Source: Tigriopus japonicus
Lineage: Eukaryota > Arthropoda > Copepoda > Harpacticoida > Harpacticidae
Length of the DNA stretch: 64,000 nt
Assembly: GCA_010645155.1 (NCBI GenBank)
Contig: CM021314.1
Span: 6,265,268-6,329,267, forward strand
Direction: 5' to 3'
Shown: in pieces, positions 26,123-39,370 of the stretch
Position numbering within the stretch: the stretch's first letter is position 1
Layout of the letters: the number at the start of each line of letters is the position of its first letter
Notes under the pieces: generated by a model
Told to the model about the DNA's origin: nothing
Databases searched by the model: none
Seen by the model: only the letters and a program-made list of their open reading frames with translations
Program-made: the position numbers and the translations under genes

Positions 26123-28804
26123 TCTTGTTAGTCATTCAATTGACCAAATGTGGGCTTGAAAATTGAACAAAGAGTTCTTGAGAACCGAACCTAATTGAGA
26201 GCGACTCTTACATGTCTAAACAGAATTTCAAAATAACAACTACTTATCATATTCTCCCAACCATTATCAAGGCAATGAAACCTTCGTTTTGAAAGTGGTC
26301 AAGCCCAACAAACACGGCGCCTGCAACCCAGTAAATCGTATTCCTCCTCATTTCACCGACAAAATTGAGTTTTTCCTCGAACAAAGGGAACTTGAGGCAG
26401 TCTGCTTCTATCGATGAGTAAATACGTTTATCTCTCTCGTCGCTCTCCCTCTGTTCCGTTCTCTTGGACAAGGGATCGTTGTGAAGGTGGTGGCATGATT
26501 TCGTCCACATGTGCAATCCTACCAAATACACGTTCATACGCAAGTACGTAATACATACATAGCGCAGAAAACAAAAGCAAAAGCACTTGGCAATCATATC
26601 CCCCTCCTTTTGAGTACCTTTTCCCCTCTATTGAGTCCAACTAGCCAGTGAGTCGAAAATTACCAAAACCGAAGAACGACGGACGTAAAGCCTCGGAAAT
26701 TATTAGCAAAGCTGAGTGAGCTTAATAACGTGTTTTGGCCAGCGCTTTTAGCGAGTAATTTATTTCGTTTGACAGAACGCACGGTTGACTCATTTACGAG
26801 TACCATTGGCATTGTGTGGTGGTACTCGGCCTCCAATACCTGGCCTTTCTTGGACATTGGCGTAAAATCATAGAGAAGGAGGTCGACAGCAACCATTCAT
26901 TGGAAAAAATGGTCTCAGGTGTTCCTGGCTATCTGAGAAATTTCCCTCCAGTAAATAATCATCTTAAACATACGCCACCAATATTAATACTACCATCACC
27001 ACCATTATCATCATCCTCGTATGAGACCATTGCAAAGGTACTTCTCTTTTGTTGATCGTCTTGTTCTAATCTCATGGCCGAAAGGCGTCTCCCATAAAAT
27101 ATTGACTGAATTTAAGAATGGTCACGTCACGACTTATCATCGAATCGGCTTCAAAAGAGCCAATATTGGGCAAGCAGTTGACTGCTGGTCTACGAACTAC
27201 GTACCACAGCAGCCAACTCCCTAACTCATTATGGCTCAACCAGGGCTCCAATTCATTTTCATTTGTAGGGGGATAAAAGTTTTGCTCTTGTTTAACCTGC
27301 AATTTACTCCCACATACTACCATACCTCATAGCATGAGCATCTCATCTCAGTTTCATTCCCACCTTTCTTTGTCCGAGCTACAAAATGAATATATTTTTT
27401 CCCCGTAATTCTCAGCGGCATCAAAAAAGTGCCCTCAAATGAAAAGATGCCCCATCAGAGCCCACTGAGCTTGCCCGTCCTGACGAATCTGGGTGCAAAA
27501 AAAGAGCGGTACCTACTATTGATCAAGTTCTGCAAATATCCGAGTGTTTATTTGACTAATGTCCCTCATATTTGACCAAACTGACATGGCAGGGGAGAAA
27601 GGATCTCCGCCAAAAAAAGCCTCCGATATTGCTGTGGCCACCATGGAAGGAAAGCAGATGGACGTTTAGGAGCCAAAGATATCGTTATTGATGATAATGC
27701 AGAACAACGCATGTGAGGGAGTAAGGGTACTGTTAGTGGTAGTGTTGGGGGTGAGATTGGAGAGCTGTCACTTCATGATGATATGTCGTACGAGCGAACG
27801 GAGTCTGATGGGCTTCAGTGGCTTGCATCTAGCCAGACACTTGTCCATGGGCTTGATGGTCGAAACGGTCATGGCAACAATTATTTCATCTCGATTCTTC
27901 ATAAAATATAGTGTGTATGTATGCACTGAACGGACATGTGAGGGGAGGGAGGCTAAGTGTGAGGATGGAGGAGGTAGCTCTTGTCCAGTATGATGGAATA
28001 ACCGTTCGGATCCTTGTCACCCAGAGAAACCTGAGGGATTCTCCAAAGTTCCGATGATGTGGGTGAAGAATGAAGTTTGTGACCAGGGCCGGGGGGCATT
28101 AATGCTCTCAAATTTGTTCATCTGCACCCTTCTGACCAACTGAAAATGCCCGAGAGATTAATAGAAGTGAATGTGGGACTAGTCGATCTCATGCGTACCT
28201 ACCTTCAGTAGAGGCCGAAGGAGCGAAATTCAACCCACTCCAGATTGCTGAATAATAAGCGCGGCAACAACAACGCATTCTTCATGGAGCTTAACTCCGT
28301 GAAGCCAAAGCCACAGATTTGTCAAGATCTCGGCTTATCTTTGGAGTGTGAAAAGGGATCCTTTGTCAGTTTTACAACCGTCTTTGTCTCCTCGTCATTT
28401 TCCAAGTGGGCGATGATGCCCCTTCGAAGTGAGTTTTAACTGACCAGAAATTGTTGGGACTCCTCGGGGGAAACCGTCTTGTGTTGGTTGAGGACTCAAT
28501 TCGTCGTTACTCAAGAGTTTCCTCTTTATGGTCAGTGGACATAGATGGCGGGGGCAATCCATTGAATGTTTAGTTTAAACAAACTTCAGATCTATCGAAT
28601 TAGTGCCTCCTTCCTGATGAGAGCCGTTAGTATGCACTCGTATCTGACAAAGTGGCTTCAATTTGATATTTGACCATCCACTACCCACCCACCCACCATC
28701 AGCCATGGCACCACGACAAAATCCAAGTGGCGACTGTTTACCTTTTATGGCCACATATGAGTCCGACCACAGCACCAAGGCAGAGTGGGCAGACAGCCAG
28801 TTAG

Positions 28805-28831
28805 CGAGAGAAAGAGAGAGAAAGAGAGAGA
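28805..28831. repeat. GAGA/AAAG purine tract
   Basis: Alternating GAGAG and AAAGAG blocks, a plain low-complexity tract in intron 1. Confidence 0.85.
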
Positions 28832-29844
28832 CGTTCTTAGCTACATAGGGGTCGTCTGGAACTCGGAATTGGAGAAGATAAGCGGTCAGAGTCGAAGAAC
28901 CAGACACACATTCATTGACTTGACAATATGGGTTTGGTATACATTGGATTGTGGGTTTCTATGGATCAGCAGCCACTTTGGGTGGTGAATTGGTGATTGT
29001 TGAAAACGTGGCTTTAGCGTGAGTTCGAGTAATGGAGCATCTTTATTAGAACACACCCAAAGTTACCAAGCTGGCCGTCATCATGAAGCGGTCACAAAGC
29101 CTCGCATGTTTCTCTCTTTGTGATGTCTGAAGTAATTAACCTGAGCTCGTTACTCAACTTTAGGGCTTCTTTGAAGCACTGAACCCAGAAAAAACATTGG
29201 AGAATGAGATTGGCTGCTACCGCTGTTCATCCTGCGTCTTCAATTTGGAACGGAGGGTGACCCTCACTCACTCGCTCTCTGATAGATGGGAATAAAACCA
29301 AGTCCAGAAGCCGCTAACGCTCAATAACATATTTGAAGCGTCTTCGTCTTTCGAGCTTGGTTTTGGTGGTCGAGTCTGTCTGAGAAAAATTGAAGCCAAA
29401 ATAATGACCGTATCCCTGAGAAGTTGAAGCAACATCAGACCAAAGGGGCCACTTGGGTCATGTGAATGAATGGACAATTTCAGCTCCAATGATATTACGA
29501 CCACGACGACCTATCTACGTACCTTCTATTTGACTGTCTCCATGGTCCGCTCATCAATCGGCACCAAGAAACAATTGCGAATGACGGGAAAAAGAGGGCT
29601 GGAGTTGAATTAGAAAAAAATAGTTTCCCAAGGTTCATTGATTAGAGAGGGAGATCTTTTTAGACCAATGCTCATCATAACCAACCTATGACAAGTTTAA
29701 GCTTTTGGACCCAGGTTTAATTGCAAAACGGACACACAGGATATGCTCGGTTGATGAGGGGAAACAGCTCATAGATAGATAAGAGACTTCCAACCTCTCA
29801 CCATTCATGAAGAACGCCTTGATAACGGCTACACCACCAGCTCT

Positions 29845-29864
29845 GCTTGCTTGCTTGCTTGCTT
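29845..29864. repeat. (GCTT)5 microsatellite
   Basis: Five perfect GCTT units. A second, four-unit tract of the same motif lies about 500 bp downstream. Confidence 0.95.
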
Positions 29865-30366
29865 ACGTGTGACATATCCAGTTCAAGACAACGCGTTCGT
29901 TTACGATGTTTTTTCGTCACTGATCTCGTTCCCTTTGCCTGCTGACGATAGGATAAAAGTGCCCTTTATTCGCCATGACATGGGCGAGTGCGTCCTGCAT
30001 CAATAAATCTTCAATTCAAGAGAGCTAGCTAGTTGTATTCTTCTTCGCCTTCTTAAGAGTAATTGACAATGCAACAACAACATTCATATGATCTTCCCCG
30101 ATCGAGGTAGCTGACTAAAGTACAATATAATTGGAGAAGGGTCAACCAAGCGTGGCCGAAGACGATGAAGACAATCACCGTCAGCGGTTGGCAATAGGTC
30201 TTGACGGTGGCAAGACTCAAGGAGCCCTTCTCTCTTGATCTTCTTTCCAAGTACGTCCGTAATACGTACGTACACACATCATACTCGGAGACACCGGACT
30301 GTAAAGCTGCCAGATGGAGGAAGCAGATCCTTTGCTGAGCTTCCAATGGAGAGTCTTTGCTTGGTT

Positions 30367-30384
30367 GCTTGCTTGCTTGCTTGC
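30367..30384. repeat. (GCTT)4 microsatellite
   Basis: Four perfect GCTT units plus GC, in the same orientation as the tract at 29845. Confidence 0.95.
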
Positions 30385-33307
30385 CTATCGAGTGGCTAGT
30401 TAGAGGCAGTTGTTGTTTTATCGAACGATATCTCCTTGGCAGAATTTCCGGTCCGTGGACAACTCCAAGGACAACCACAATGACGAGCACTAAGAACCTG
30501 AAATTTTGAACTCCTTTACACAGATGAAGAATTGAATCAGATTGGATGGAAAAAAGGAACCGGCGACGCTTGCTCTGTAGCACGCTAGCAGAACCAGAGA
30601 GAGGAAATGGCAACAACGAAGAATGAGATAATGATTGTTATCAGTGAAAAGAATCGTTTGAATCTCGCTTTTTTGGACGTTCAATTCAAAAGTCTCAAGA
30701 AAAGAGTAAATCATCAAAAGTCATGAGTCATGCATAATCGTGGTGTGTTGTGACGAATTATAAGACAGTTTTCCTTCCCCCGTGTTTATTAAGTGCTTCT
30801 CAAAATGAAGACGATTTGACTTGGCTCCGTATGACTTTTTTACAAGTTCAAAGGTGGCCATGATTGGGAGTTTTTGTCGCTAGGAAAGCTATGATCCATA
30901 TCTCATTAAGTTGTAGAACTGTCAATTGAGCCATATTTTCGTGCAGAGCCACCAAAAAATAGGCAACTATTCATTTCCACCTCGAAGCTCTAGTTCCGAA
31001 TCTCCATAAATCTGTGTCATTCTCCGGCTGTCAAGGGCCGTTTTTTCTTCTCCAATACAGATGCATCTTCAAGTACATTTCATATATCATTGAAAATGAT
31101 CCCGACAAAATTGACTTGCGCCATAAATTAACGAGAATTTGTTTCCAATTTTTAACATCTCGGTCAGGATTCTCGCTGACGAGAATGAGACGCTTTGTTA
31201 AGTGTAAATGAGGGACTTTTTCGTTGGAGGGTGGATCTATTTGCATTTTTCTATTATTACCAATACACACGTACGGGTTACAGATCTAGTTCACCATTGA
31301 CTTGTTATGCTTGTTGCATGCCAGATGGAGCAAAAAAGTCCGTTAAGTGACAATTTCTTTGTCTCAATGCAAATCAGTCTAGGAAGGACAGAATTTGAGC
31401 GATTATCACCGAAGCTCTCGATCTACTTCCCTCCTCCTCCTCACTTTTCCTATGCAAATGGAGCCTTTGTCGTCCGCCAAGTAAGAGTGAAAACGAGGAG
31501 GTGGTGGTGGGGGCATACAACGGGTTGAATTATCATTATGTATGACTTGACGCTACACAAATAAGACGAGTTTTACATTTGTAATGAGTTAAAACTATAA
31601 CGAACTTTTTGCCTGCACATTCCGTGGACTGAGGTCGTTTTTGTGGCCATTAATATGCTAAACCCTCCCTGACAAACTGCCATAAGCCTGTCTGTTTGTG
31701 TACTGTACGTACATAGTTCTGCTGGGTGAGTCAACTTCAATGTCGATCTAAAGCCATTGAAGGCATCAAGTCAGGGTGAAAGCATTCAGAAAAGAGGCTT
31801 CATTCATGGACGTGCTTCAAATATTGAGACATGAACCGAATTCATCTCGGACTGTTTGAAAGTTGGCATTTACCAAACACTAATAATGCTCATCACATCC
31901 CAACGTGGAACAATGCATCGAGCATCCCTCTAGATTTGGTTCGTGCGCTCGAGAACGGGATCCTTTGTGCTTGTTTTTTGTCCCGATTTTTTGGCATGCG
32001 CGAAATTATCCGCAAAGCCTGAGAGGGGTCCGTCTCGTTTTCCACTTTGGTTCCTGGTCCAAATGGAACCATGGCAGCTCAGTGGTTGTCTTGATCTCAA
32101 TCAATGTTGGACAGTGGAAAGTTTTACTTGTCTGATTAGCGAGTAGCGTGCCACTTTGAGCCTGGCCAAAACACTCGCCACTCGTGCTAACAGGAACAAA
32201 AAATGGGAAAATTCCAGGTCCAGACCCTCCTGAAGTGGTCTCCGTTATCATGACTGGTGTGGTACATTGCCCTAATAAAAGGGTGAGGGACTCCCTCTTG
32301 CCTTGTGCCCTCTTGGTCCTGGTCACGTGCGATATCAGTCATGAGAAATGTCCAGTTTTACACTGGTGGGCTCGCAAAAAAAAGATCTGTCCATCATTTT
32401 TGCTGGCTGGCCCTGGACACGGACTTTGATGAACTTGTGCTCCTGTTGGACCCTAAAGAAGGAAGGGAGAACCGAGGCAACTCCCATGTTTACCTTGCGT
32501 GAGCAATGATGAACAACCGTGAGTGAAAAGGAGCGCCAAAGGGATCGTTCCCTATAACCCTTTGAAGACTTCCCCTGTTTTAAATGAAAAAAGGTCCTGA
32601 ACTGACATGAAATTCAGTCAAAAGCCCCGACTCACTCGCTAGCTGCCTTGTGTATCTCCCGCTCTTCGTTCATTTGGCCCTATGTGACCATCTCGAGATG
32701 GACGTCAGTTCAATGAAAATTAATCGATCTTTCGACCAGCAGTAGTACGTAGAGGTAGAACTGGTAGTTCATCAGCAGGTTGTGATGCGGTGTGCTAGTA
32801 GCCAGAACGTACGATATCGCAGATGCTGCTTGATTCTGAGCAACGGCCAACAAATGTGAGCGCTGCTTGGGCAGTCATACGGTCGACATACCTGACACAA
32901 CTGAGTTCGACCAGTGAGCAGAGTTGGTTGGATTGGGAAAGAGACGGACTCGCAAGGGAGTTAGTTCGCTCGCTGAGGGAATCGATTTTTATTTGATTAC
33001 TGGTCCAGATTTTCAGGAATGGAACGATCACTGGGTTACTTTGTAGAGAAAGGAGAGAATTGTTCAAAGAATCTTTTTTTAGTTCCGGTCTTGGCGTGGA
33101 CTTGACTTTCATGGTATCACGAAAGATCAAGCATTAATAATGAATGCATTTTCTTCCCCGTGTACTACCTTCCTTGTCCAGCCGCTTGCACTCGGTCGAG
33201 GCTCTGGGCTTTCTAGGAAATGGCAACTCATGGACAATGGCAGCTCTACAACAGATTTCGCCCTTCATTAGCGGTTAGAGTTGAGAACACAGACGTTGGT
33301 TGTCTTT

Positions 33308-33334
33308 CCAACCATTGGCAACCAATGGCAACCA
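33308..33334. repeat. Tandem CAACCATTGG/CAACCAATGG units
   Basis: Three 10-bp units begin with CAACCA and overlap inverted CCAAT boxes and GGCAACC half-sites resembling the RFX X-box half-site. Any regulatory role is inference. Confidence 0.4.
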
Positions 33335-34785
33335 TCATCATGAAAATGACCTCATCGTCCAATTGACTTAACAAACTCATCGGACTTTCGAGATGGAAAT
33401 GCCAAATCCTGGTGGTGTGTAGGTCCCTCTCGATGTTCTCGCCTCGAGGAGTGAGTAGACTGATGAAAGCGATGATTACAATTGGAGCAGTTGAGGTCAT
33501 TGTTGACGGATATTGACAACAAACAGGCTCACAAGTTCAATGAAGCACATAATACACGGTCAAAAAGACCGTTGGTTCTCACGATCAAGAGAGATTTAGA
33601 TCCCGCTTCCCCTCCCACTTCTGGCGAGTTTACCCCGAGTGAGTCCGACGCACCTTTGGTGTCCAAGGGGAGGAAATCTGGCTAGGGTCCATATCATTCG
33701 GGGTAATGTACTGTGTTCAAGTCCAGTGCCTCTGCCTCCTTCCTACCTCCTCACACTTGGACTCCATACGGTATCCCACGTAGTGCTGTACATCACAGAG
33801 CCTTTGAGGGATGGGGGAGAAGAAGCACTGGACTAATGTGGGTGATGTAAACGGATCATTTGTCGAATAAACAAGAGGTCGCTCTTGCCACTCACCACCA
33901 AGACCCTTACTTACCCACGAAGAAATCTTGTTGCTTTGGCTGTTTCGGTGTGTACAACAAGGAACATCAAAAGTCATCCACCTCAGGGCTTCAAGACGAA
34001 CTCTTTGGCTGTTTCGTACGTACGTCTTTGGAAATAATAGGGTTAACTCGGGGTGGTCAGTTCTTTTGCTCTCTTGTGCGCATGTCTTTGCATTTTGGAA
34101 TAGGCAACCCGAATGTCGGAATAAGCAGCCAGTCGACGACCACTCGTAAGCTTACCATCTGTAGAAGGAAATATGACCGGCGAAGTGGGTACCATGAATA
34201 CATCTCCATATGAAGGACAGTTTTTTGGGATGGAAAAACAAGACGGCGTTAGTGGTAATATGTCGAAGAATTTTGTGGTCCGTCCGTCGTCGTCCTCCTC
34301 GCATATTATGCAGATGTTCACACTCCTTACAAGCCATTGTTGAGGCGCAAACGCGGCAACCGTAAGTCTCCAAGAATTATGGAACACGCCGTTAAAGTGG
34401 TGTAAACAGAAACTGGTCCAAGATGTCGGCTTAATGTGGTAATTTATGGATCTGGTCACTCTTGGCTGAACCTTCATCTCGGCAGTCAATGTCCACATCA
34501 TTCCAATCAGATTTCTGTTTGTGATTGTCAGCATGTTCACGTCTTTCATTGAGTCACATGCGTCAACGGATATGGCCGACGGGAGAACTCCCTTGAGTTG
34601 GATCGGCAGTAGATACAGTAGACCAAACTATTGGATTGTAGTTAAGCGGGGAACTTTCAAGAGAGGAGCAGATGACTTGCAATTGTTTCGACTCAAAAAC
34701 ATGTCAACAATGTCAATCAGCTGATCAAAGGAGAGCATTTAGCCAAAACAAGAGCCCATTGTCGTTCGCGATCACACGTGGAGAT

Positions 34786-34807
34786 CGCCGGTCCCTGAAG
34801 ACCGGCG
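34786..34807. repeat. Perfect GC-rich inverted repeat, 8-bp arms
   Basis: CGCCGGTC and GACCGGCG flank the loop CCTGAA. It is the most GC-rich hairpin I noticed in intron 1. It could be a paired transcription-factor site or a chance palindrome. Confidence 0.55.
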
Positions 34808-35216
34808 CATTCTTCGAGCCAAACAACAAGAACCATGATATCTGATGGCATGTGAGGGCCATAAAATATTACTATATTTCGGTAAATAGTTGTTCAGTCG
34901 TCCTAACAGGGGAGGGCATGTAATATATCTCATCAACGAGAAATTACTGCTATGAAAAGAGCCATTTCTGGCTAGGGTGCTCACATTTTCGTTCAGAAGG
35001 GACAACCAATAGAACCGTGCAAATCGTAAGGCGAAGGACTTGTGCGACATAAAAATATGGACGTTCGCTATTTCCGAGACAACAAGGATTCGTAGCGAGG
35101 AAGTTCGAGGGAGGCGGATGGAACGCCATGAGTGGGTGGTGGGTGTAAGTATGTACAATTGTGGGTGGGTGGGTGGATGGGAGGGAGTAAGTCAACCAAC
35201 AAGCAAGGAGTCAGTA

Positions 35217-35242
35217 GTAGAGGAGGAGAAGGAGGAGGAGGG
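35217..35242. repeat. (GGA)n imperfect tract
   Basis: Interrupted GGA/GAA triplets, just downstream of a GGGT-rich tract at about 35163-35182. Confidence 0.8.
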
Positions 35243-35804
35243 CTGCGAGTGGACGAAATCGGGCAAAAAAACGTTGGTTGTTTTTCGGATGGGAAACTTG
35301 GAGATGAGGAAAAATGACCCGTAACCAATTTTCAACCCGCCTTAACGTCCAACGAAAGAGACAGTATGGAGCAAATCAGAAGGATCCCCTAATGGGACAA
35401 GAACCGTTTGTTCCCTCTCCGTTCTGGAATCTGGTTCTTGCTCTCTCTCTGGATCTGAAAGTGACATTCAGCAAGAGGCACATTGACGTCAAGTTGGTTG
35501 ATCGGGGGTGGACGACGCCAAAGACGGCAACCAATATACGACGACGACGACAATGTCACTGATCGAGAATAGAGGCTGAGGGGAGGATGACCACGTGGTG
35601 GCTGACTGGCCCCTTGAATTAGAGAGGTCTCCAGACACATTCACATTGGAGACTCACTATTTCCGACAGAGTCGATGGTTTATGAGCCGAATTGATGGCT
35701 TTATGGAATGGCTTCCAATTTAGACCAAGAAGATCCTAATCATGTGGAGAGGCTAAAAAACCAAATATGGTTCAATTTGTCATATGATAATTGACCACAA
35801 AATA

Positions 35805-35869
35805 AGAGGGAGGAGGGAGAGACAAGCAGGAGAAGGGGAAGAAGGAAGGAAAGAAAGAAAGAAAGAGAG
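35805..35869. repeat. Long purine tract (GGGA/GAAA)
   Basis: About 65 bases that are almost all purine, ending in several GAAA units. Long homopurine runs can form triplex DNA; nothing else marks the site. Confidence 0.8.
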
Positions 35870-36645
35870 CGACCGAGAATCGCCACGCGAAGAATAGACC
35901 CTGAAGACATATGAGAAGTGATTGAGACTTATTTGTCAATCTCTATGGAGACAACACACAACTAGAAAGGGACGAGTGAAATAGATTGAGAAAAGGAAGA
36001 AAGGGAGAGAGCCTCCCGGAGCAGTGTCTCCATGTCTGGTTTCTTTAATATCCTGCTTTGATTTTTCCATTTCCAACGAGGTCTCGTCTCATCATGATGA
36101 GAGATTGTCTTTCAACCTACTTTGGCTAGTTAGACACACGTACGTAGAGAGCCTACTCCTAGATCTTCTCCACCAAGACAGATGAATGCAGAGCAAGAAT
36201 AGATAAACCTCAAAGTCGAGAGAAAGCTTCACATCCATGATGATTTGTTCTTTTAAGCAATAGGTTTGGCCAAAACTGGACCCAAGTGAAAAGTTGGTGG
36301 GAGCAATCATCACAAAGGAACAGCAAGCTCGACCAGATCTTGGACAATAGTGTCCCATTTGGGGGCTAGAAACTCGTCGTCATGGCTATTCTCCATTGAC
36401 GAAGGCCAACTTGGACACAAGCAAGACGACCACAGTGCGGACTGCGGAGTAAAGCCCGAGAAAGGACGACACAATTGTGCACTTTTTCCATCACCCAAGC
36501 TTTTACGTCCCTTGGCAAGATCATCTTTCCGGTTTTTTCTTCTCATCTTGGGAGTCCTGTCACTCGTCCGCTTCCGGTCTACGGGTCTTGTCCACGCGAC
36601 GACTTCCGGGCTTTGGGTACTTTCCTCATCTTGGCAGCTCTCTTT

Positions 36646-36754
36646 CGTTTTCTCTCTCTCTCTTTCTCTTTCGATCGCTTTGCTTGGAGCCCTCCCCCTC
36701 ATGGTTGTGCAGCCTTGTTCGAGAGAGATTGAAGAGAGAGAGAGAGGGAGAAAG
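36646..36754. repeat. Inverted pair of (CT)n and (GA)n tracts
   Basis: A CT tract at about 36646-36671 is followed some 50 bp later by a GA tract at 36721-36754. The two are roughly complementary and could fold back. The open frames overlapping this stretch on both strands owe their length partly to these stop-free tracts. Confidence 0.6.
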
Positions 36755-37689
36755 ATCCTTGAATGTTTTTCTTTCAAACACATCCCAATTAAGGGTCCAA
36801 TAGAAAAATGTGCTCGTTGAGGAATGCCCATCTTCCCTTTGACCGCTCTCATCATTCATCGCCAGTGTGCTGTCAGCCACTTTCTTGGATCGGTGAACTA
36901 TGGTTGAGATCAGGCCCTCCGGCCCATCTCGTTAACATCCTGAATGGGAATCTTAATTTTGCCTCCAATTGTAGAAAGAGTTGAAGTGTGCTGGCCTCCA
37001 TGTGTGCTGGAGTGCTTACTTGCTTGTTGGGATGGATGCATTGCTCACTCACATAGTACTGTAGTAGTATGTGTGGAGTAATCCTCCTCGAGAAGAATGT
37101 ACCTTGCATGTGGGCATGATCTCAACTTGGTCAGGTCCGGCATATTTCATTGGGCTCATCATCACTCTACTCATATGGAGTCACAAAAACTCAGTCATCT
37201 GACAAAGCTCCTAAGCAGTTGTGATTGAATGCTTAGATGCCCACTTCGATGGGTGGCAATGTCCAAGTTATAATGAAGGAGATGAGGAGAGATCCAACCA
37301 CTGTGAGAATTATTGCTAGCATCTCTTAGAAATGGGCACGTGCCTAATCACTAGATTCAATACGCTTTTAAGACAGTATGGAGATCGTGCTTATGGCCGG
37401 ACTGTATGCATGGTTGGCTGATCAACACCAAGTTTTTAGCAAGTTACGAGCGCTTCAAATTATGATTCTGACCAAGACGGATCCATTTCAAAATCGATTC
37501 ATTCAAGCTCGCCTTACATTTTGGCAGTGAGTTCGAGCCTCTGGTAGATATATGGCCAAGGCACGTCCAGTCAACAATAGACTGTCAAGACCTCTTTGAA
37601 CACAATTCATCTCTTTCTTGGAGCTGAGCTCACCAAATACAGCTCCAGCATGAATAATATTGTCCAGTCGCACGAGCTCATGGCTTGAT

Positions 37690-37717
37690 CCATCCGTCCG
37701 TCCGTCCATCCATCCAT
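37690..37717. repeat. (CCGT)n/(CCAT)n tetranucleotide repeat
   Basis: About four CCGT units pass into three CCAT units. The CCAT form recurs at 49212. Confidence 0.9.
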
Positions 37718-38194
37718 ACAGCGCTCTTGCGCATCCCCATCCACACAGAACGTACATACGCACCATGTAGGTTTGTTAAGTTCGAACGAGAAGCCTTCTC
37801 AGTCCTTGCACCTCTCTATGAACATCCATAATGCTGGTCTGTCTACGTACAAACATGCTCGCCTTGATCGTGGTGGTTCTTGGGTTTGACACCCAGTGAC
37901 TGATACTGCACCAAACTTGAGTCTGAAAGTCCAGTGGAAATTCTCTTTCATATGCAAAATAACAACGTTTGAATTTTGATGGCTACAAATCATTCTACTT
38001 CGTCATTTTCGCCCCCCTGTCAGCCGGTCCATCTACACGATGGTGGTGGTGTTGGTGTTGGTAGTAGATGAAGAGGAATTCGGAATTCTTGCTAGGGACC
38101 GTGAAGCAAATGTATCAATTTTCTGTTCTCTCTCAAGAATGCTTGCAAGCCAGTTGGACACTCCAAAGGAAGAAGGATTGAGTGAGGGAGGCAC

Positions 38195-38236
38195 TAACAA
38201 CAACAACGACGACGACAACAACAATAACAACAACAG
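38195..38236. repeat. (AAC)n/(GAC)n compound triplet repeat
   Basis: CAACAA units enclose a central GACGACGAC block. A TGGTGT-rich tract lies 130 bp upstream (38040-38065). The repeat is about 610 bp before the exon B acceptor and reads as Asn/Asp runs in one unsupported frame. Confidence 0.9.
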
Positions 38237-38848
38237 AGGCAGCACTGACTTCAGCCACAAAAGAGTAACTAACTTATTGTGGTGTTCAACTACCCAACAA
38301 GCTCTCCACAAAAATTTGGGGAAGAGAAGGAGAGGGAACTGCCTGAACTGTTTTGACCAACGAGTTCTTCCAAGTTTAGCGTGTTAAATTACATAAGCTG
38401 TTCCCGTTGTTAGTGTTGCTCTTCTTCTCCTTCACCGTGTCCAGTTGGAACTTCGGAGCTATTGAAGCTGTTATGAATGTGCTCGTGGTAGTGGCAGCAG
38501 AAGAGTAGCAGTAGTAAGAGTAGTGCCGTAGATGCCGTCTCATGGTGTTAACTTGCTGGAGGATCATATTTCTCCAAATTTGTAGCTTTATATCCATGAA
38601 GCCCTTAGACCCTTCTGCCCAGCTTCCTATGAACTCACCATGCTTTGGTGTGGCAGGGGCAAGAAGAAAAAGAAGAAGGAAACGAACCGGACTAAACTAA
38701 ACTACTTCCACGGCTCTCCTCTAAATTCTCTGAAATTGAACTTAATTATAAGGAAACTACTCCCCCCGTGTTTCTTGTTAGGATAAAAGCTCTTAAAAAC
38801 TTCGATTTTCCAATTGACAATGGTGCCATTCTTTCATTCTCTCTACAG

Positions 38849-39370
38849 ATCCCAATTTAGTGGGCGGGGATACCCTGACCTGCGGGGTGTGTTCCAAAGA
38901 CTTCGCTTTAGCCGACATTGTCAAGTTCATTCAACACAAGGTGCTCACGTGTAACAAGGAGAACTATTGCAAGAAGTCCGGCACTGCCACCGAGAACGGC
39001 AAGGAGAACGGAGACACCGACGACGATCCCAAAGAGGCTGCCGAGTCAGAGAGCACAAATAACAACAACAACAAAGAAACCACCAACAGCCTCTCCTCCC
39101 CTTCCACTCCCACGGCCCCATCGGCCACGGATAAAGTCACGAGCTCCCCACCACAGCGACGCCACAGCACGGGATCTTCGTCACCCGGTTCTGCTGGCGG
39201 AAAGTCCCCTCATTCCACATCGAGTGAACCCGTTGGGGTGATCCCAATGGGCTGTGATCTGTTGGGAGACGCCAATAACCACAAACTGGCCAAACTCAAG
39301 AGTGAGAGTGAAGAAAGTCGGAAACGAAAAGCCGATTGTGTCGACGCAGATACCAATACCATCATCACCG
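38849..39370 (+). CDS. BCL11-like zinc-finger transcription factor, exon B (N-terminal C2HC finger)
   Basis: The exon follows a good acceptor (pyrimidine tract then CTACAG) and ends at ACCG|GTAAGT, phase 1 at both ends, covering residues 32-206. The motif LTCGVCSKDFALADIVKFIQ is the BCL11 N-terminal finger, with ligands Cys43, Cys46, His61 and Cys66; human BCL11A has [20 protein letters not shown] at the same place. In BCL11A this finger mediates self-association. The rest is a Ser/Thr/Pro/Asn-rich linker including an Asn run (about residues 97-101). It ends with SRKRKA at residues 188-193, a plausible nuclear localisation signal. If the donor is not used, the frame stays open to a TAA at 39457-39459, giving a 234-residue product with only this finger. 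Confidence 0.95.

Larger units (their letters stand above)
15535..38848 (+). other. Intron 1 of the BCL11-like gene (23.3 kb)
   Basis: The intron starts GTAAGC and ends in a pyrimidine-rich tract followed by ACAG at 38845-38848. It interrupts the Asp codon at residue 32 in phase 1. It contains microsatellites, several strong inverted repeats listed separately, and one weak candidate exon on the opposite strand near 20.6-20.8 kb. I recognise no nested gene, transposase or reverse transcriptase. Introns of this size in developmental transcription factor genes commonly house enhancers; that is family knowledge and nothing here shows it directly. Confidence 0.75.

Noticed and set aside
30053..30616. 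187-codon open frame on the minus strand
   Set aside because: Composition is irregular, it crosses a GCTT microsatellite, and no motif or splice context supports it.
36310..36855. 181-codon minus-strand frame with an Arg/Glu repeat
   Set aside because: The repeat is simply the CT/GA microsatellite. Overlapping plus-strand frames of similar length show the region is stop-poor for compositional reasons.
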